Position numbers and translations under genes: made by a program. From assembly GCA_023053575.1 (NCBI GenBank), contig JAKZAP010000013.1, forward strand, positions 19,005,689 through 19,069,688: DNA of 64,000 nucleotides. Direction: 5' to 3'. Below are positions 12,353 through 26,000 of the stretch, piece by piece (within the stretch, counting starts at the first letter, position 1; each line of letters opens with the position of its first letter). The notes beneath the pieces were generated by a model that did no database searches, had not been told where the DNA came from, and saw only the letters and a program-made list of their open reading frames with translations. The stretch is from Branchinecta lynchi. Taxonomy: Eukaryota; Arthropoda; Branchiopoda; Anostraca; Branchinectidae.

Positions 12353-13060
12353 CTTAAAGCACAATGGACAGCTATTATGCTTTATTTTTTGTAAAATCCT
12401 TTGCAAAGAAATATTTATAATGTCCCATAGATCGCGCATCAACAATACGCCATTTTCTTGTTATCGCTTGCCGTTACCTCCGCGGCACCGGGGCGATTTA
12501 CTTTTTCAAGCTCGTACTAGCCCACCGCGGAAATTTCAAAAGCTCTGGGCAACGAGTGTAGAAAAGCAAAATAAATTGATCGATTGCCATGCCTTGCCAA
12601 TCGATCAGGTGTTGTAGCTTGCTGGACTACTCAAGTATGTCTGAAGAATCGGCTGATTTCTGATGTAACATTGCATGCATCCTAGGGGGTGGTAATATGA
12701 CAAGGTGATAGTTTTATCAGTCCATTGAACTTTAAGCTCGGAGACCCACATTTTATGTTACATCTAAGCCCGCAAACGATACCTCACTAATCTTTGCTCT
12801 TGCCCCGATTCATTATTTTGCATGCGCATTATGCTCCCAACGAGTGTTCGAATATCATGGTACTGATGCGTAAAAACGGTTATCTGAATTTTGACGAGTT
12901 TTTGTTGGTAGTCAATGGGCTTGGGAAAAGGTTTAAAATAGCCAAAGACGTGGATAACTTGTTAAAAGAAGAGCCTAGTTGGATATATTCAAATAGTTTT
13001 GAATACTGGAAAATTAACAGTAGGTAGTGCGAGGTGAATCTCGAAGAGAACTGGACAGCT
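12353..13060. repeat. diverged copy of dispersed repeat J plus LINE-like remnant
   Basis: TTAAAGCACAATGGACAGC and CGCCATTTTCTTGTTATCGC match repeat J (16092, 54784) in diverged form. The adjoining 12760-13030 segment matches 50835-51230 and contains an open frame (FDEFLLVVNGLGKRFKIAK) that is broken by stops in the other copy. In that copy it runs into a C-x2-C..H..C motif, so it may be a LINE C-terminal remnant. Confidence 0.5.
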
Positions 13061-13332
13061 GGTGAATCTCAAAGTGGACAGTCTGAAGTGGACAGACTGA
13101 GCTTCCTCCCTCTCCCCCTAAATTGCGCCCTTGGTAAAGGGTACTTGTCAGTTCTTGTCTGTACGTCCAGTTGGAACGCAGTTACGAAATAGACAAACAA
13201 TTAGGGTGCTAAAGTTATTACCGCTAACTGTGGCGGCACTTCTGCAGGAATACCTGTGTTCAGTTCTATCTGATTACCGCACCGATAGTTCGTGTGCACG
13301 GCTTGCTGGCCCTAATTTGAAGTGACCACTGA

Positions 13333-13841
13333 GAGCGTGTTCCACCCTCGTACCAATAGTAACTATTAGTTACTATTTCCGTTCCATCCTCACGAAAAGT
13401 TACTACGCTGACCGTTCCAACCTTCTCGGAATAGTAACTATCAATCAATCAATCAATTTTATTTTGAACCCTAATAGCACTAGGCATGGGCCGGACAAAT
13501 AAACACTCAATACAATACAAGTAAGACGCAAACTAACAAACAATAAATAAAAAATGAACATAGATCATGAACAGTTAAAATGAAAAATTTAAATTTTATT
13601 AAATTAATTTTATTTAATTTAAATTTAAAATGGTGTGGAAACTAATAGTTACTATTTGCTTACCATGCTCGGGAGCGTGGTAAGCGTAGTAACTACGAAT
13701 CTCTGTAACGTGATTGGTCGGATTCGCCCGTGGCATGATATCCCGCTGGAAAATAGAAAGATCGTTCCAGCCTTGTCGGCAAAAAGCCAGAATTTGTGAC
13801 GTCATGCCTAGTAACTACGGTAAGTAGGGTGGAACATGCTC
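13333..13841. mobile_element. MITE F1, GAGCGTGTTCCACCCT ends, next to bestrophin acceptor
   Basis: Terminal inverted repeat GAGCGTGTTCCACCCT facing AGGGTGGAACATGCTC, flanked by TGA on both sides. Interior rich in AGTTACTA/TAGTAACT in both orientations. It is interrupted at about 13438-13640 by a LINE-type tail in reverse, starting (ATCA)n then ATTTTATTTTGAACCC. The right end is 25 bases before the exon at 13867. Confidence 0.85.
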
Positions 13842-13866
13842 TGAATTTGTTCATTTATCTTTTCAG

Positions 13867-14038
13867 TTATTTCATCAAATCGTCGATGTACTGCAACTCG
13901 TACTCCCAGTTCATTCCCTTAACCTTCATTCTGGGATTCTATGTGAATTTGGTCGTGAAACGCTGGTGGGAAATGTTCCAGGCTCTCCCGGGATTGGACA
14001 CGATTGCTATTTTTGTCAGTACATCAATACACGGACAG
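13867..14038 (+). CDS. bestrophin exon (first visible): neck/pore helix region
   Basis: Acceptor TTCATTTATCTTTTCAG and donor CAG|GTACAA. The first base completes a split codon (entry phase 2) and the exon leaves in phase 0. It encodes [19 protein letters not shown] then LVVKRWWEM and ends [10 protein letters not shown]. In bestrophins this segment lines the hydrophobic neck of the pore: the Ile and two Phe residues matching human BEST1 I76, F80 and F84 (numbering from memory) are kept. The upstream exon with residues 1 to about 67 is not visible. A MITE ends 25 bases before this exon. Confidence 0.93.
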
Positions 14039-17000
14039 GTACAAATTCTAATACTATCAAGAATAAATAAGGGTCCAAGAATAATAATTATTATTATTGA
14101 TACTATGGCTCCACTACACTGGAAAAAAAAATCTTGCAGGATTTGCTACTGGGATTAATCTTGTCTCTATTGAGATAAGAGAAGTTTATTCAAGCAATGT
14201 TTACCACGGATACGTCAGCTATGATTCTTCATAAGCGATATTTCGGCCCTTCTTGGCAAGGGTCCTTGTCAGGCTGTCAATCCTCTGGTTCAACTTCGGG
14301 GAAGGAAACAAACCTTAATCCGATAAGAGTAGGCCTACTCTAATTCGGATTAATCTTATCCCGGTAGAGATAAGGTTAATCCCAGTAGCAAATACTGCAG
14401 TTAACTTTAATCCTTACTCGGAGAAACTTTTTACGGTGTAGTGTATTTTGTATTTTGTTGCCCCAGGTGAAAGCGAAGGGTTAATAACTCGGTCGGGGGG
14501 GGGGGGTCACTGTACAGCACCCCGTGGGCACCGACTGTTTACTGGGCACCTACTGTACGTCAATTTTGGGAGTGAGTGACCCCTCGGGCGAAAGGTTCCT
14601 TTGGGGACCCCAAGAACCGTACATTGGACAATCGGCTGTTGCAGTTTTCCGGTCATTCTGATGTTTTAAATACGATGGAGTGTTACAAGGTTGTACTGCT
14701 GTCCAAACAGAAACAAGAGCTACGAGTTCATTTGATACTCGCTACAGGAGGATCTGCAGCTTAGATTTGTAGCTACGACCGGAAGAGGACCCTTGTCAAT
14801 AAACGCCGAAATATTACCGAATCAAAATTTCAGCCGAAAGGCATCTGCTGAATTTTCTGGTATCATGACTACAAGCAACAAGACCAAAGGTCTCGATGGG
14901 ACCCCAAAACTTTAATATTCGATCGAGATTTCCTGTAGAAACCTGTAGAAACAGGTTAAAGCCAATGGTAATCATCCGAGAAGGCCAAGCTCAAATATGG
15001 ATTCAGCATGTGTACCCTGTAAATATTCTTTGAGCCCAAGCTGACTTTGAAACATTGTTTACCCTGTAGCCTACGTCGTATCTACCGAGGTATCTACTTT
15101 GACGGAATTCATCAAAACTACTTGTCTGGCAAAAAACTAAAACTCGAAAACGAATTCAGCATGTCTCCTTACCCGTACATCAAACCTCTAACCAACTTCA
15201 GATACAACTTTTACTTTTAACAAATAGTCCGGTTTCAGCCGGGTTCCGGGCGATCTATACGTCCGGTGAGAATATGATTGTCATATACATGTTCAGCCTG
15301 TCTTCTTAACCGCAAATCGAACATCTTATCAAATACAAATAAAACTTTTACTTTAAACGAATTTTCTGGTTTTGGCCGGATTCCGGCCGAACTAATTTTC
15401 CGGCGAGAAAATAATTTTCATATGCGGACTCAGCACGTCTCCTTACCCATAAATCGAACCTCTAATCAACTTCAGATTAAACTTTTACTTTTCACAAAGT
15501 TTCCGGTTTTTGCTGGATTCCGGTTGAAGAACTTTTCCGTCGAGAAAATAATTTTCATATTTAGATTCAGCATGTTTTCTTACCTCTAAATCGACTATTT
15601 CATTATCTTTTTAAAAATATTTTATTTTCCCCTTAATTTCAATCCCCTCCTCCACCCCTAAATATAGGGCCCCAGAACCCATCTTTGAACATGACCTGTA
15701 CTTCGACCCAAAGAGTCCTCGTGCCAAGTTTGATCTAATATCTCAACCCCGTTCGAGAGTTATCGTGCTATCAGACGGACACTTTTAACGATGTCATACG
15801 TGTCCCTCAACTTACGTTTTGGGATCCCAAAAAGTCAGCAGATGCTTTTTTGGCGATTTGCTCTTCCTGGCAATGCTTGTTATGCATATTATTTCTGGCA
15901 TAACATTTGTCGCGACAACAGATTACATTTCAGATGTAGTCAGTTGAGTGTTTTCTATGGAAACCACATCCTTGTGTTGTCTGTCATGAAACTTCTGACA
16001 GTGCAGGAAGGGCCGAATTATCGTAAAAAATCGGCTTACTTTCTATTTAGCACCACCGAACATGGGTCGTTTCCATCTGGGACTAAAAGAATACTTAAAG
16101 CACAATGGATACTTCTAATGGTTTACTTTGTATTAAATGCTTCAAAAATAAACATTTCCGACTCCCTTTAGAAGGCGCTACGAAAATCGGCCATTTTCTT
16201 GTTATCCCTTGTCTTTACCTCTCTGGCATTTCGGGGATCCAAATCTTAGGAGTTGGGATATCGTGGCAGGAAATTCAAAAACTCCCAGCAATGCTTGATA
16301 GAAAAGGATATATTTGAGATGCCACCAAAGTCAAGCCGCAGATGCAGTTAACCTGACTGTTCTAGTGTTTCATCAGAAGTTCCATGGTTTAAAGTGCCTA
16401 TTTAAAGTTTTTCTTTGTGGAATAGTGCTGTGTAGCTTGATTAGCTTGCTTTATAAAATGTACCAGAATATGCAATAAGCTTATAAAAAATAACATAGCA
16501 ACAACAATCATATAAAAATAAATAACCTATTCAAATCTAAATTATACAAGCTGATTTATGCATAAAATAAAGATCTACTAAGTATTATAAGAAACATCAC
16601 TTTTGTCTTTGTCCAAGCTAGTAAATTGAGCATGTACTGGCCCAAAAAATTACGCTTTGAAATATCACAGAGAGGAAACTGTTGAAAAAGCTGCTGATCT
16701 AGGGGGTAAGCATTGTTCCTAGGTTGTTACAGAGTGGGATTGGGGTAGTTTGATGTGCCCATTGAACTTTAAAAAATACTCGGGTCTGGAGTCCAATCGA
16801 AACCATGTGTCGTGTCACCAATCCGTTTTGCGTATTCGCAGTCAGCTTTGGCTGACAAGGTGTCAGTAGTCTCGGACTCTCGGTAGTTTTCTATCCCAAT
16901 ATTTCTACAATCCCATCCCGAGTATTTTCAGCCTTGCGTCGCCCCCTTGGTTTTGACGAGAAACACGGACAAACTAGCGGAATCGGTATTTCTGACCAAT

Positions 17001-20000
17001 GAGCATGACAGAAGCATTAAGGGGGAGTGTAGTCCGCCTCGAAAATAGTCAAACAGCTACACGAGAGTCTCTGCTGTACCGGTAGCGTGAAGTGGGAATC
17101 GGAGCGGAGAATGATCCGTCCTGATTAGGAATGACAAGGAGTTGCGTTTTTGCAGATACCATGGTATCTGTTACCACTGTAACTGGATCTGCAATTAGTC
17201 GTTTTTGCAGTAACCGTGGTATCTGAAATACGGTTGCTCTGCAAGAACGACAATGGCCGAAATTGCGCTTTTCGAAGTCATCCCAGGAGAAAAACTGATA
17301 TTCAGTCACATCACTAAGTGCCAAACTTCTTTCCCTCGAATTTGACAAAAATTTATGAAAGTGACATGACTTTTCCAGATACCAGGATCAGTCACCTCGG
17401 TCGGATCGTGGTATCTGAATATCATATACCACAATAACTGGCCAGATACCACGATAACTGCAAAAACGACTTTAGACCGTGGTATCTGCAAAAACGCAGC
17501 TACGGCATCCATACCCCCCGGATAAGGAACAGCCACCTCATAGAAAAGTACCGTATAGCTGATCACTCTGCGGTTGTCCTGAAATCCATCATGAGAATGA
17601 AGCAAAATTGTGATGATTTTTCGGTCTCGGTTTAGTGGCTTTTAAGTATTTTTATTGGTGTAGTAGTGTTGTTTCTTTTCTTTTCGTTTTTCTACCATAG
17701 TCCGTCTGTACCTAGACGGGTTATAAATAAAATTTAATTTAATATATAAGACGGGTCTTTGGGACCCCGTCAAAACATATGTCCTTATTTAATCTAGTTG
17801 CAAGTCCGCAACATTTTGATAAGTTTTCATTATAGGACGAACGGTCTCGACTACTTCGACGGACAATTATGCGTTACTTAAACCTTTCGTACGTGATGGT
17901 CATGTCCATGATTAGTACACCAGTTAAGAAGCGGTTTCCAACTATGAAACACATGGAGGAAGCAGGTTAGAGTTAATTATCCGCTTATTAATGTAACTAC
18001 ATTAGTTATTCCGTGTTGTTACTACTGTCAATTAGGTTCACTTGTATCTTGATCGTATTTTGATGGATTGGAGCACATGACTGGACAAGGGGGTAGTTAC
18101 TTAGCTTTGGTGCCAAGTCTGTCCAGTTTGATTCAAAGTCATTTCAAACCTACTTATTTATTTTTTTGAGACCTGCCATCGTCAACCTAAGCCGATTGCA
18201 AATTATGTTTCGTGACGCTAAAGGCTACATTTTATTTATAGTACGGCTATTATTATTATTATTACATTCGGCGTTAAGCTTTTAGCATGTCGCCATCACC
18301 ACACAAATACGAACGGATTACATACACTATAGATTCAGAAACTAACACACTACTAAAGTATTCACAAATACAAACGCGACTGAGTAAAATGGGATGTCAA
18401 CTATAATACACTTAAATGACCTAGAAAACAAGACCAAAGGTGTCGATGGGATCCCAAAAATCTAATATTTGATTCAGACAATTGGTCTTGTCTTCGCCAG
18501 ATCCAGTCTTCGCCAGGCAAATCATCAGAGAAACCAAGTTCAGATATACCTCTATAAGCCATATCTATTATAACGATACTGACCAAGACTTTCTGCATAC
18601 CAAGTTTCCGGTTTCGCCCGAATTCCGAGCGAACTACTAGTCTAGGAAAAAAAGAAAATTCAGAAACGAATCCAGCGTATCTCCTTATCCTTATAAAGAA
18701 CATCTAATCAACTTTAAATAAAACTTTGACTTAAAAAAAATTCCGGTTACAACCGGATTCAGGACTAGGTATATGCCCGGGTAAAAAACGAGTGTCATAT
18801 ACAGACCTGTTTTGGCCGGATTCCGGGTGAACTGGTTGTTCGGCGAGAAAATGGTTTTCACCATCGTGTTCGGCATGTCCTTTTACCCCTAAACCAAACA
18901 TTTAATCAACCTCAAATTAAACTTTTACTTTTAACCAACTTTCCGGTTTTCACTGGATTCCAGACGAACTACTTGTTCGACGAGACAATGGTTTTCACCA
19001 TGGTGCTCAGCATGTCATCTTACCCTAAATCGAACATTTAATCAGCTTCAGATAGAACTTTTACTTATAACCATTTTTCCGGTTTTTGCCGGATTCCGGA
19101 CGAACTACTTGTCCGGTGAGAAAATAGTTCTCACTATCGTGCTCGAATGCTTTCCTACCCCATTATCGCCTATCACATTAGCTGTTTAAAAATTATTTGT
19201 CCCTTAATTTGAACCCCCTCCTCCACCCCTAAATGTAAGGCTACAGAGCCCATCTACGAACTTGACCTTACCCTTGACCCAGCGAATCCTCACACCAAGT
19301 TTCATCAAAATATCTCATTCCCTTCGAGAGCTATCCTGCTTACAGACAGACGGACAGACGGACATTTTTGCGATGTCATAGGTATCCCTCCACTTACGTT
19401 GTGTGCGATTGGGATGAAAAGTGGAGCGATTGGGATGAAACTTGATGGGAAGAATAAGCACAAGCCGTAGGCAGATTATCAACAGAACTGGGCCGGACTT
19501 GGGCACTGGGGGGGGGGGAGGTTGAGCTACCTCCAGGTTAGTTGGGACGATGAAACTTTGCAGGCGTAACAGGCACCTCACCAGATTGTTTGATTTCCAG
19601 ATCCGACCATCGTGGGGTGGGGAGGGTGGAGGGAGGGGAATGCTGAACATTTAGATGTGTCTAACTTTCGAACGGGTAATGGGATCTTAATGAAACTTGA
19701 TATTTGGGAAGACTGCGTGTCTCAGATGTCCCATTTCAAGTCAGGATCGGATCGGATAAATGTTTGGGGGTGGGGGTGGGGGTGGAAATCGGATGACACG
19801 GTTAAAGTAGAACGATCGGGATGAAACCTGATGGGACACAAGTCCTAGATACATCAGTGACAGATCAGGACCGGATTCGGGCACTGGGGGGAGGTCTGGA
19901 ATTCCGGTGATCGGAATTACAGTACCTCTAGATGTGCTAGGACGAAGAAACTTGGCTGGAACATTAGAGCCTTGACAAGGTTGGCTTAGAAATTGTCACT

Positions 20001-23000
20001 TCCTAGATCCTGCCATCCCTTAAAGCACTTATCATAACCGCAAAGTATAGGCTATAAAATACTTCTAAGCAAACTTTACATTTTCATGATACTCATGAGC
20101 CCATGATCATTTTTACCTAAAGAGTTTTGCTAAATTAATTTCTAACACCCTTAAAGTGCGTATCTTAAACGAAAAGTGAAAAAAATACTTTTGACGAAAC
20201 GATATATATCCGTGATCCCCAAGGACCCATGGTCATTTTTGCCTCAAGGGTTTTGCTTTCAAGTGAATTCCTTAAAATAAGAAAAATGCTTTTCAGCAAA
20301 ACATATGTTTTCGTGATCTGTATGAGCCTATCATCACTTTCGTCTCAAGAGTTTTGCTTACCGATGGATTTGTAGCTCCCTCAAATTGCGCATAATCCCA
20401 ACCAAGTGCAAAAATAAAATACATTTTACCAAACGACATACATTCTTGTGATTCCAAAGGGTCCGGGATTATTCTTATCTCAAGGATTTTGGTTACAAAT
20501 GATCACGACAAACCCACAATTTGGCAAATTACTACTTTCGTCCTTTGACCCAGCCTTGCAAGTGCCATACGAGCTTCTAGCCCTTTTTTTTTTCAACACG
20601 AAGGGATTACAAAATATACTAGAATCTAATGTGTATCGGGAAATCGAGAAAAAGAGTAAAATGCGTGGAAGGTGAGTTAGGATTAGGACAGTTTTGAGTT
20701 GGGAATCACGTACCAGTCTGGTACACAAAGCCTTTTTTTTTTATAACCATCCCAAACGATTGTCATTGCAGTAGCCTAACTACATCTGTTAGTAGAGACG
20801 GTCTTATGGTTACTAGCCGTAGAAAACCTGCATATAAACTGAAAATGCCACTTTAATCTAATTCCTGATTCTTGAAGTGTACGGTAGTACGATTTTGGAG
20901 GGCTGGTAAAGTTTAAAAAAAACGTTCCATGGTTTTTATGGCACTTGCCCCTTCGGCCTAGTGCCATATACCGATCGCAACTCCGTCGGTCTGTCGGTCG
21001 GTCCGACGTTTGCGAGTTAGAGTGCTTCCAGATGTGCTCGTGCTAGGACGTTGAAACTTAGCACGAATATCAGGGACCCGACAAGATTGACCTGGAAATA
21101 GTTACTTTCCCAATCCGACCATCGTGGGGGGAGGGGGGGGGGGGAATCCGAAATTTACTTGCATGCATAACTTTGAAACTTGATATTCAGAAAGATGGTG
21201 TCTCAGATATTCCATTTCAAGTCCGGAATGGATCAGATGAATGTGGGTCGGAGGGGGAACCGGAAATCTTGTGGCACGCTTAGAGTGGAGCGATCGGGAT
21301 GAAACTTGGTAGGAAGAACAAGCACAAGCCCTAGGTACATCATTGACAGAACTAGACTGGATTGGTGAAGGGGGAGTTGGAGGGGTGTTCCTAAGTGTTC
21401 GACAGTCCTGATTGATTTTATTTTAAAACATCTAGATGAACCTGGCAAATGGATAAATTTAATTGCAATTGATTTTAAAAAGGCATTTAACCTTGTTGAC
21501 CATAAAATTCTTTTGAAAAAAATGGCGGAAAAAATATACCCGATTTTATCGTCAAAATCATCAAGAGCTTCTTGACAAATAGAGAGCAAACTGTAAAGTA
21601 TAAAGGCCATTTTTCTACTTCTTCACCAGTTTTTTGTGGAGTTCCACAAGGAACTGTGATCGGTCCGCTGTGCTTCCTCCTCATGATAAATGAAATTGCT
21701 GCTGGGCTGGAGGACAGATGGAAATACGTTGACGACCTGTTCCTTGCGGAAGTCGTATCTGAGGATTTCAAAAGTAACGCTGCCGGTTTCATCGACCAGG
21801 TTACCTCAGAGGCGACTGAAATGAATATGGTCGTGAATAAAGATAAGTGCTCGGTTACGACCTTTTCTTTTCGTAGAAAAACTCGGCCGTCTTTCGAACC
21901 TCCTATCGACTCTGGGCTCATCAGGGATAAAATAATGCTACTAGGTGTAGTGATCTCTTCTGACCTTTTTTGGCATGAAAATACAAAGACAGTTGTAAAG
22001 AAAGCTAACAGCGCAATTCAAATGCTAAAAACACTGAAAAAGTTTCGGGTTCCTAAGGACAAGCTAAAGCTAATGTTTTGCTCTTTCATCCGACCCTTAG
22101 TCGAATATGCTTGTCCGGTTTGGCACTTTGCTCTTACCCAAGACGAAACTGATAAAATAGAGCGAGTTCAGAAGAGATCGCTGCAAATTATCTATGGCGG
22201 TTCCCCCCTACCATACTCTTTTTACCTCAAAGAATTTAAAATTGAATCCCTTTCTTCCCGCCGCGAAAAACTATGCCGCAACTTTGGCTCATCCCTTCTC
22301 CAGCATCCCATGTACCGTTCATTCCTTCCCCCACCCTTTGTTCCTGTAAGATCTCGTCCCCCCCCCCCGAGAAGTAGCTGAAAAGGTTCCCAAACTGACC
22401 CCAATCTACTGTAGCACTAAGCGCTACAGTAGAAGCTTTGTGCCGAGCTTCGTAAAGCAGTACAATGCTCTTTAGCATTGTTCTGCCTTGTTACTTTTTT
22501 TCCTTTTAATTTATCTGTTGACAGTTTATTTTATCTTTATTTATGACTTTATTTATGACTACAAAAACGTCGTATTTGGGCTCTGCCCACGAGAGATATG
22601 TTTTGCTTTATTCTTAAATAAATTGAAATTGAATACCGGTGAACTGGGGTTAAGGTACTTCCAGGCAGGCTAGGACGATGAAACTTGGCAGGCGTATCAG
22701 AGACCCGACTAGATTCACTTGGAGACAGTCAGTTCCACGTCCGACCATCGTGGGGGGAGTGGAGGGAGGGGGAATCCTGAATCTTCATATGTGTATAACT
22801 TTTGAACGGGTGACCGGATCTTAAATAAACTTGATATTTGGAATATTCCTCAGATCTCCCGTTTTAAGTCCGGACCGGATCCGACAAATGTGGGGGGGGG
22901 GGAATCTTGTGATACGATTAGAATGGAGGAATTGAGACGAAACTTGGTGTGAATAACGAGCAAAAGTCCTAAATAGATCATCTACAGAACCAGACTGGGT

Positions 23001-26000
23001 CCGGGCACTGTGGGGGGGGGGGGGGTCCGGTTATCCGAAAGTTAAGATACTTCCAGGTGGTCTAGGACGATGAAACTTGGCATGCGTATCAGGGACACGA
23101 CCAGATTAACTTGGAAATAGTCAGTTCCCCGGTCGGACCTCCTTAAAGTGCACATTATAACCGCAGCGGCCCCCAAAACGGTTTGAGCAAACGATACATT
23201 TTCGTGATCCCCAACGGCCCTTGATCGTTTGTGCCTGAAGGGTTTTGATTACATATGAATTATAGTGCCCTTAAAGTGCGGTCCTAACCGCAAAGAGAAA
23301 TATATAATTTTGACCAAAGACACAAAGATAATATTTTTGACCAAACTATACATTTTATGATCACCAAGAGCTCGTGGTCATTCGTGCCTCAACGGTTTTG
23401 CTTACAATGGATAAACCTAAGAAAGTCCCTACTTTCATCCTCTGACACAATTTGCAAGTGCTATATGTGCTCTAGCTCTTGTTGAAACTAATTTTTGGTC
23501 AGGTGGCAACACCGTCAAGCATCTCTCTCTGTGGTAGACCACCATTCAATCGTTATTAGCGTACCAGTATATCATCCATCATTCCACACATTGGGCCGAG
23601 CATTGGGCAGTCTGCAGAGCCAAGAGTATAGCCTAAAAGAAGGAAACGAGTGCTTATTCCCTCGATTTTTCATTGGGCAAAGTCAAGGGAGCTTGAGATT
23701 CTTTTCTTCTCTGCGACTACCACTCCTCTCACCTTCCAGAATTGCAAATTCCAATGTAGCATTATGACATATTCGATTCGTCTGGGCACGCATGTATATA
23801 GTGTCGAAGGTTACGTTTGGCCGCAAGGGTCGAGAAGAGATCTCACAACTCATCACCCTGCTCCCATCGTTGTCTTACCTTGATAGTCAAACCCTAGTTT
23901 TCCTTAATCCAAACCACCCAGCTCGAGGCATGTCGTGAACGTTGGATTTAATATTCGTCCAATAATGATTATTACTTCTTTGCCAAACACTGGTGCGTGT
24001 CTGCTCATAACCATTTCAGGTCTGTCGGTTTAAGACGAGAAAATAGCGAATGCTTCTGGCTGGAGATTCACGCAAGACTACCGGATATTTTGGTCGGATT
24101 TTTGCGAGGTTACAAATGCGAAGCATGTTTGGGGGGGGGGGATTTAGAGTAAATATACTGTAAGTTGTCCTGAGTTCATCTGCATAGAGCTTTATGTCTG
24201 CTTAAAGACCAACTATATGTCTTTTCTCAAGTCTGCATACCAAAATGCATGCATACCACAATGCATACCAATGCATACTGGATTGTTTTGGTTATCTTTA
24301 GTTATCGCAGCTTAATTTTGTCTCGTAGTGTTGTGTGATTTTCTTTTTTTTTCTTTTTCTTTTGTTTCTTTACCAACTCCTCCGACCATTTACATTGTAT
24401 TTGTATGGAAATGTTTAAATAAAATTATTTGAAATTATTAGGCTATTATTAAAATTGAGAGTGGGCAACCCCTCGCGCTCAGAGGTTTGTAAAAATATAT
24501 TAAAGGAGTAGCAAGATCCAAGTCACTAGTTCAAACCAGGACTTGGTAAGACCATTTAGTGGCACGATTGGAAACACCCTACTGGGCAGCTACTGGGCAA
24601 GCTCAAACACACAAAAACACTTTTAGTTTGTTTCTGTATTTCGCAGTATGTGTTTCTTTTGGTCTTCTTTCTTGAAGGACCCCTCGTGCTTATTCTGCCT
24701 TTCATATTATCCCTGGATCATTTATGGAATTATAAGCTTCGGAAATCCCCGCTTTTCGCCATTGTTTCGTTATGTACCTACGACTTTTTAGTGCTTTTTC
24801 GGCTTGGCCAATTTTTGCCAGTCATGCGACATAAATTTTGCCGAAAGCCGAAAGCTTGAAGGTCCGCCGACAACTCTTTCACAAATAAAGACGTGAGAAG
24901 CTTCAAAGTGTTATTTTTTGGGATCCCAAAACGTAAGTGGAGGGATACCTATGACATCGCAAAAGTTGTCCGTCTGTCCGTCCGTCCGTCTGTCCGTCCG
25001 TCTGTAAGCACGATAACTCTCGAAGGGAATGAGATATTTTGATGAAACTTGGTGTGAGGGTTCGTTGGGTCGTCGGACCAGTCAAGTTCGTAGATGGGCT
25101 TTGTAGCTCTACATTTAGGGGTGAGGGAGGGGATTCAAATTAAGGGACAAACAAAATATTTTGAAACAGCTAATGTGATAGTCGATTATGGGGTAAGAAG
25201 ACATGCTGAACATGATGGTGAAAACCATTTTGTCATCGGACAAGTAGTTCGCCCGGAATCCGGCCAAAACCGGAAAGTTTGTTGAAAGTAAAAGTTTTAT
25301 TTGAAGTTGATTAGATGTTCGATTTAGGGGTAGGAAGACATGCTGAAGACGATGGTGAAAACTATTTTCTCGACGGACAAGCATTTCGCCCGGAATCCGG
25401 CCCAAACCGGAAAGTTTGTTGAAAGTAAAAGTTTTATTTGGAATTGATTAGATGTTCGATTTAGGGGTAGGAAGACATGCTGAAGACGATGGTAAAACTA
25501 TTTTCTCGACGGACAAGTATTTCGCCCGGAATCCGGCCCAAACCGGAAAGTTTGTTGAAAGTAAAAGTTTTATTTGAAGTTGATTAAATGTTCGATTTAG
25601 AGGAAGGAAGACATGCTGAACACGATAATGAAAACTATTTTCTCGACGGACAAGTATTTCGACCGGAATCCGGCCCAAACCGGAAAGTTTGTCAAAATTA
25701 AAAGTTTTATGTGGAGTTGATTAGATGTTCGATTTAGGGCAAGAAGACATGCTGAACACTTATGTGAAAACAAGTTTCTACCCGGACATGTAGTTCGTCC
25801 GGAATCCGGCCAAAACCGGAAAACTGTTGGAAGTCAAAGTTTTATTTCTATTTGATTATATAAGCGATTTAGGGGTAAGAAGAGATGCTTAGTCCCTGTA
25901 TGACAATCGTATTTTACCCGGACATATAGTTCGACCGGAATCCGGCTGGAATTGGAAAATTTGTTAAAAGCTAAATTTCTATTTGAAGTTGATTAGATGT

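Noticed and set aside
1..13866. First bestrophin coding exon (MTVxY start)
   Set aside because: Searched by eye for ATGAC-type starts and the RWxGSxYK segment; none found, so it is probably upstream.
24250..24290. Possible CRISPR-like short repeats (ATGCATACCA)
   Set aside because: Only a few irregular copies without spacers of even length; a local microsatellite in a eukaryotic genome.
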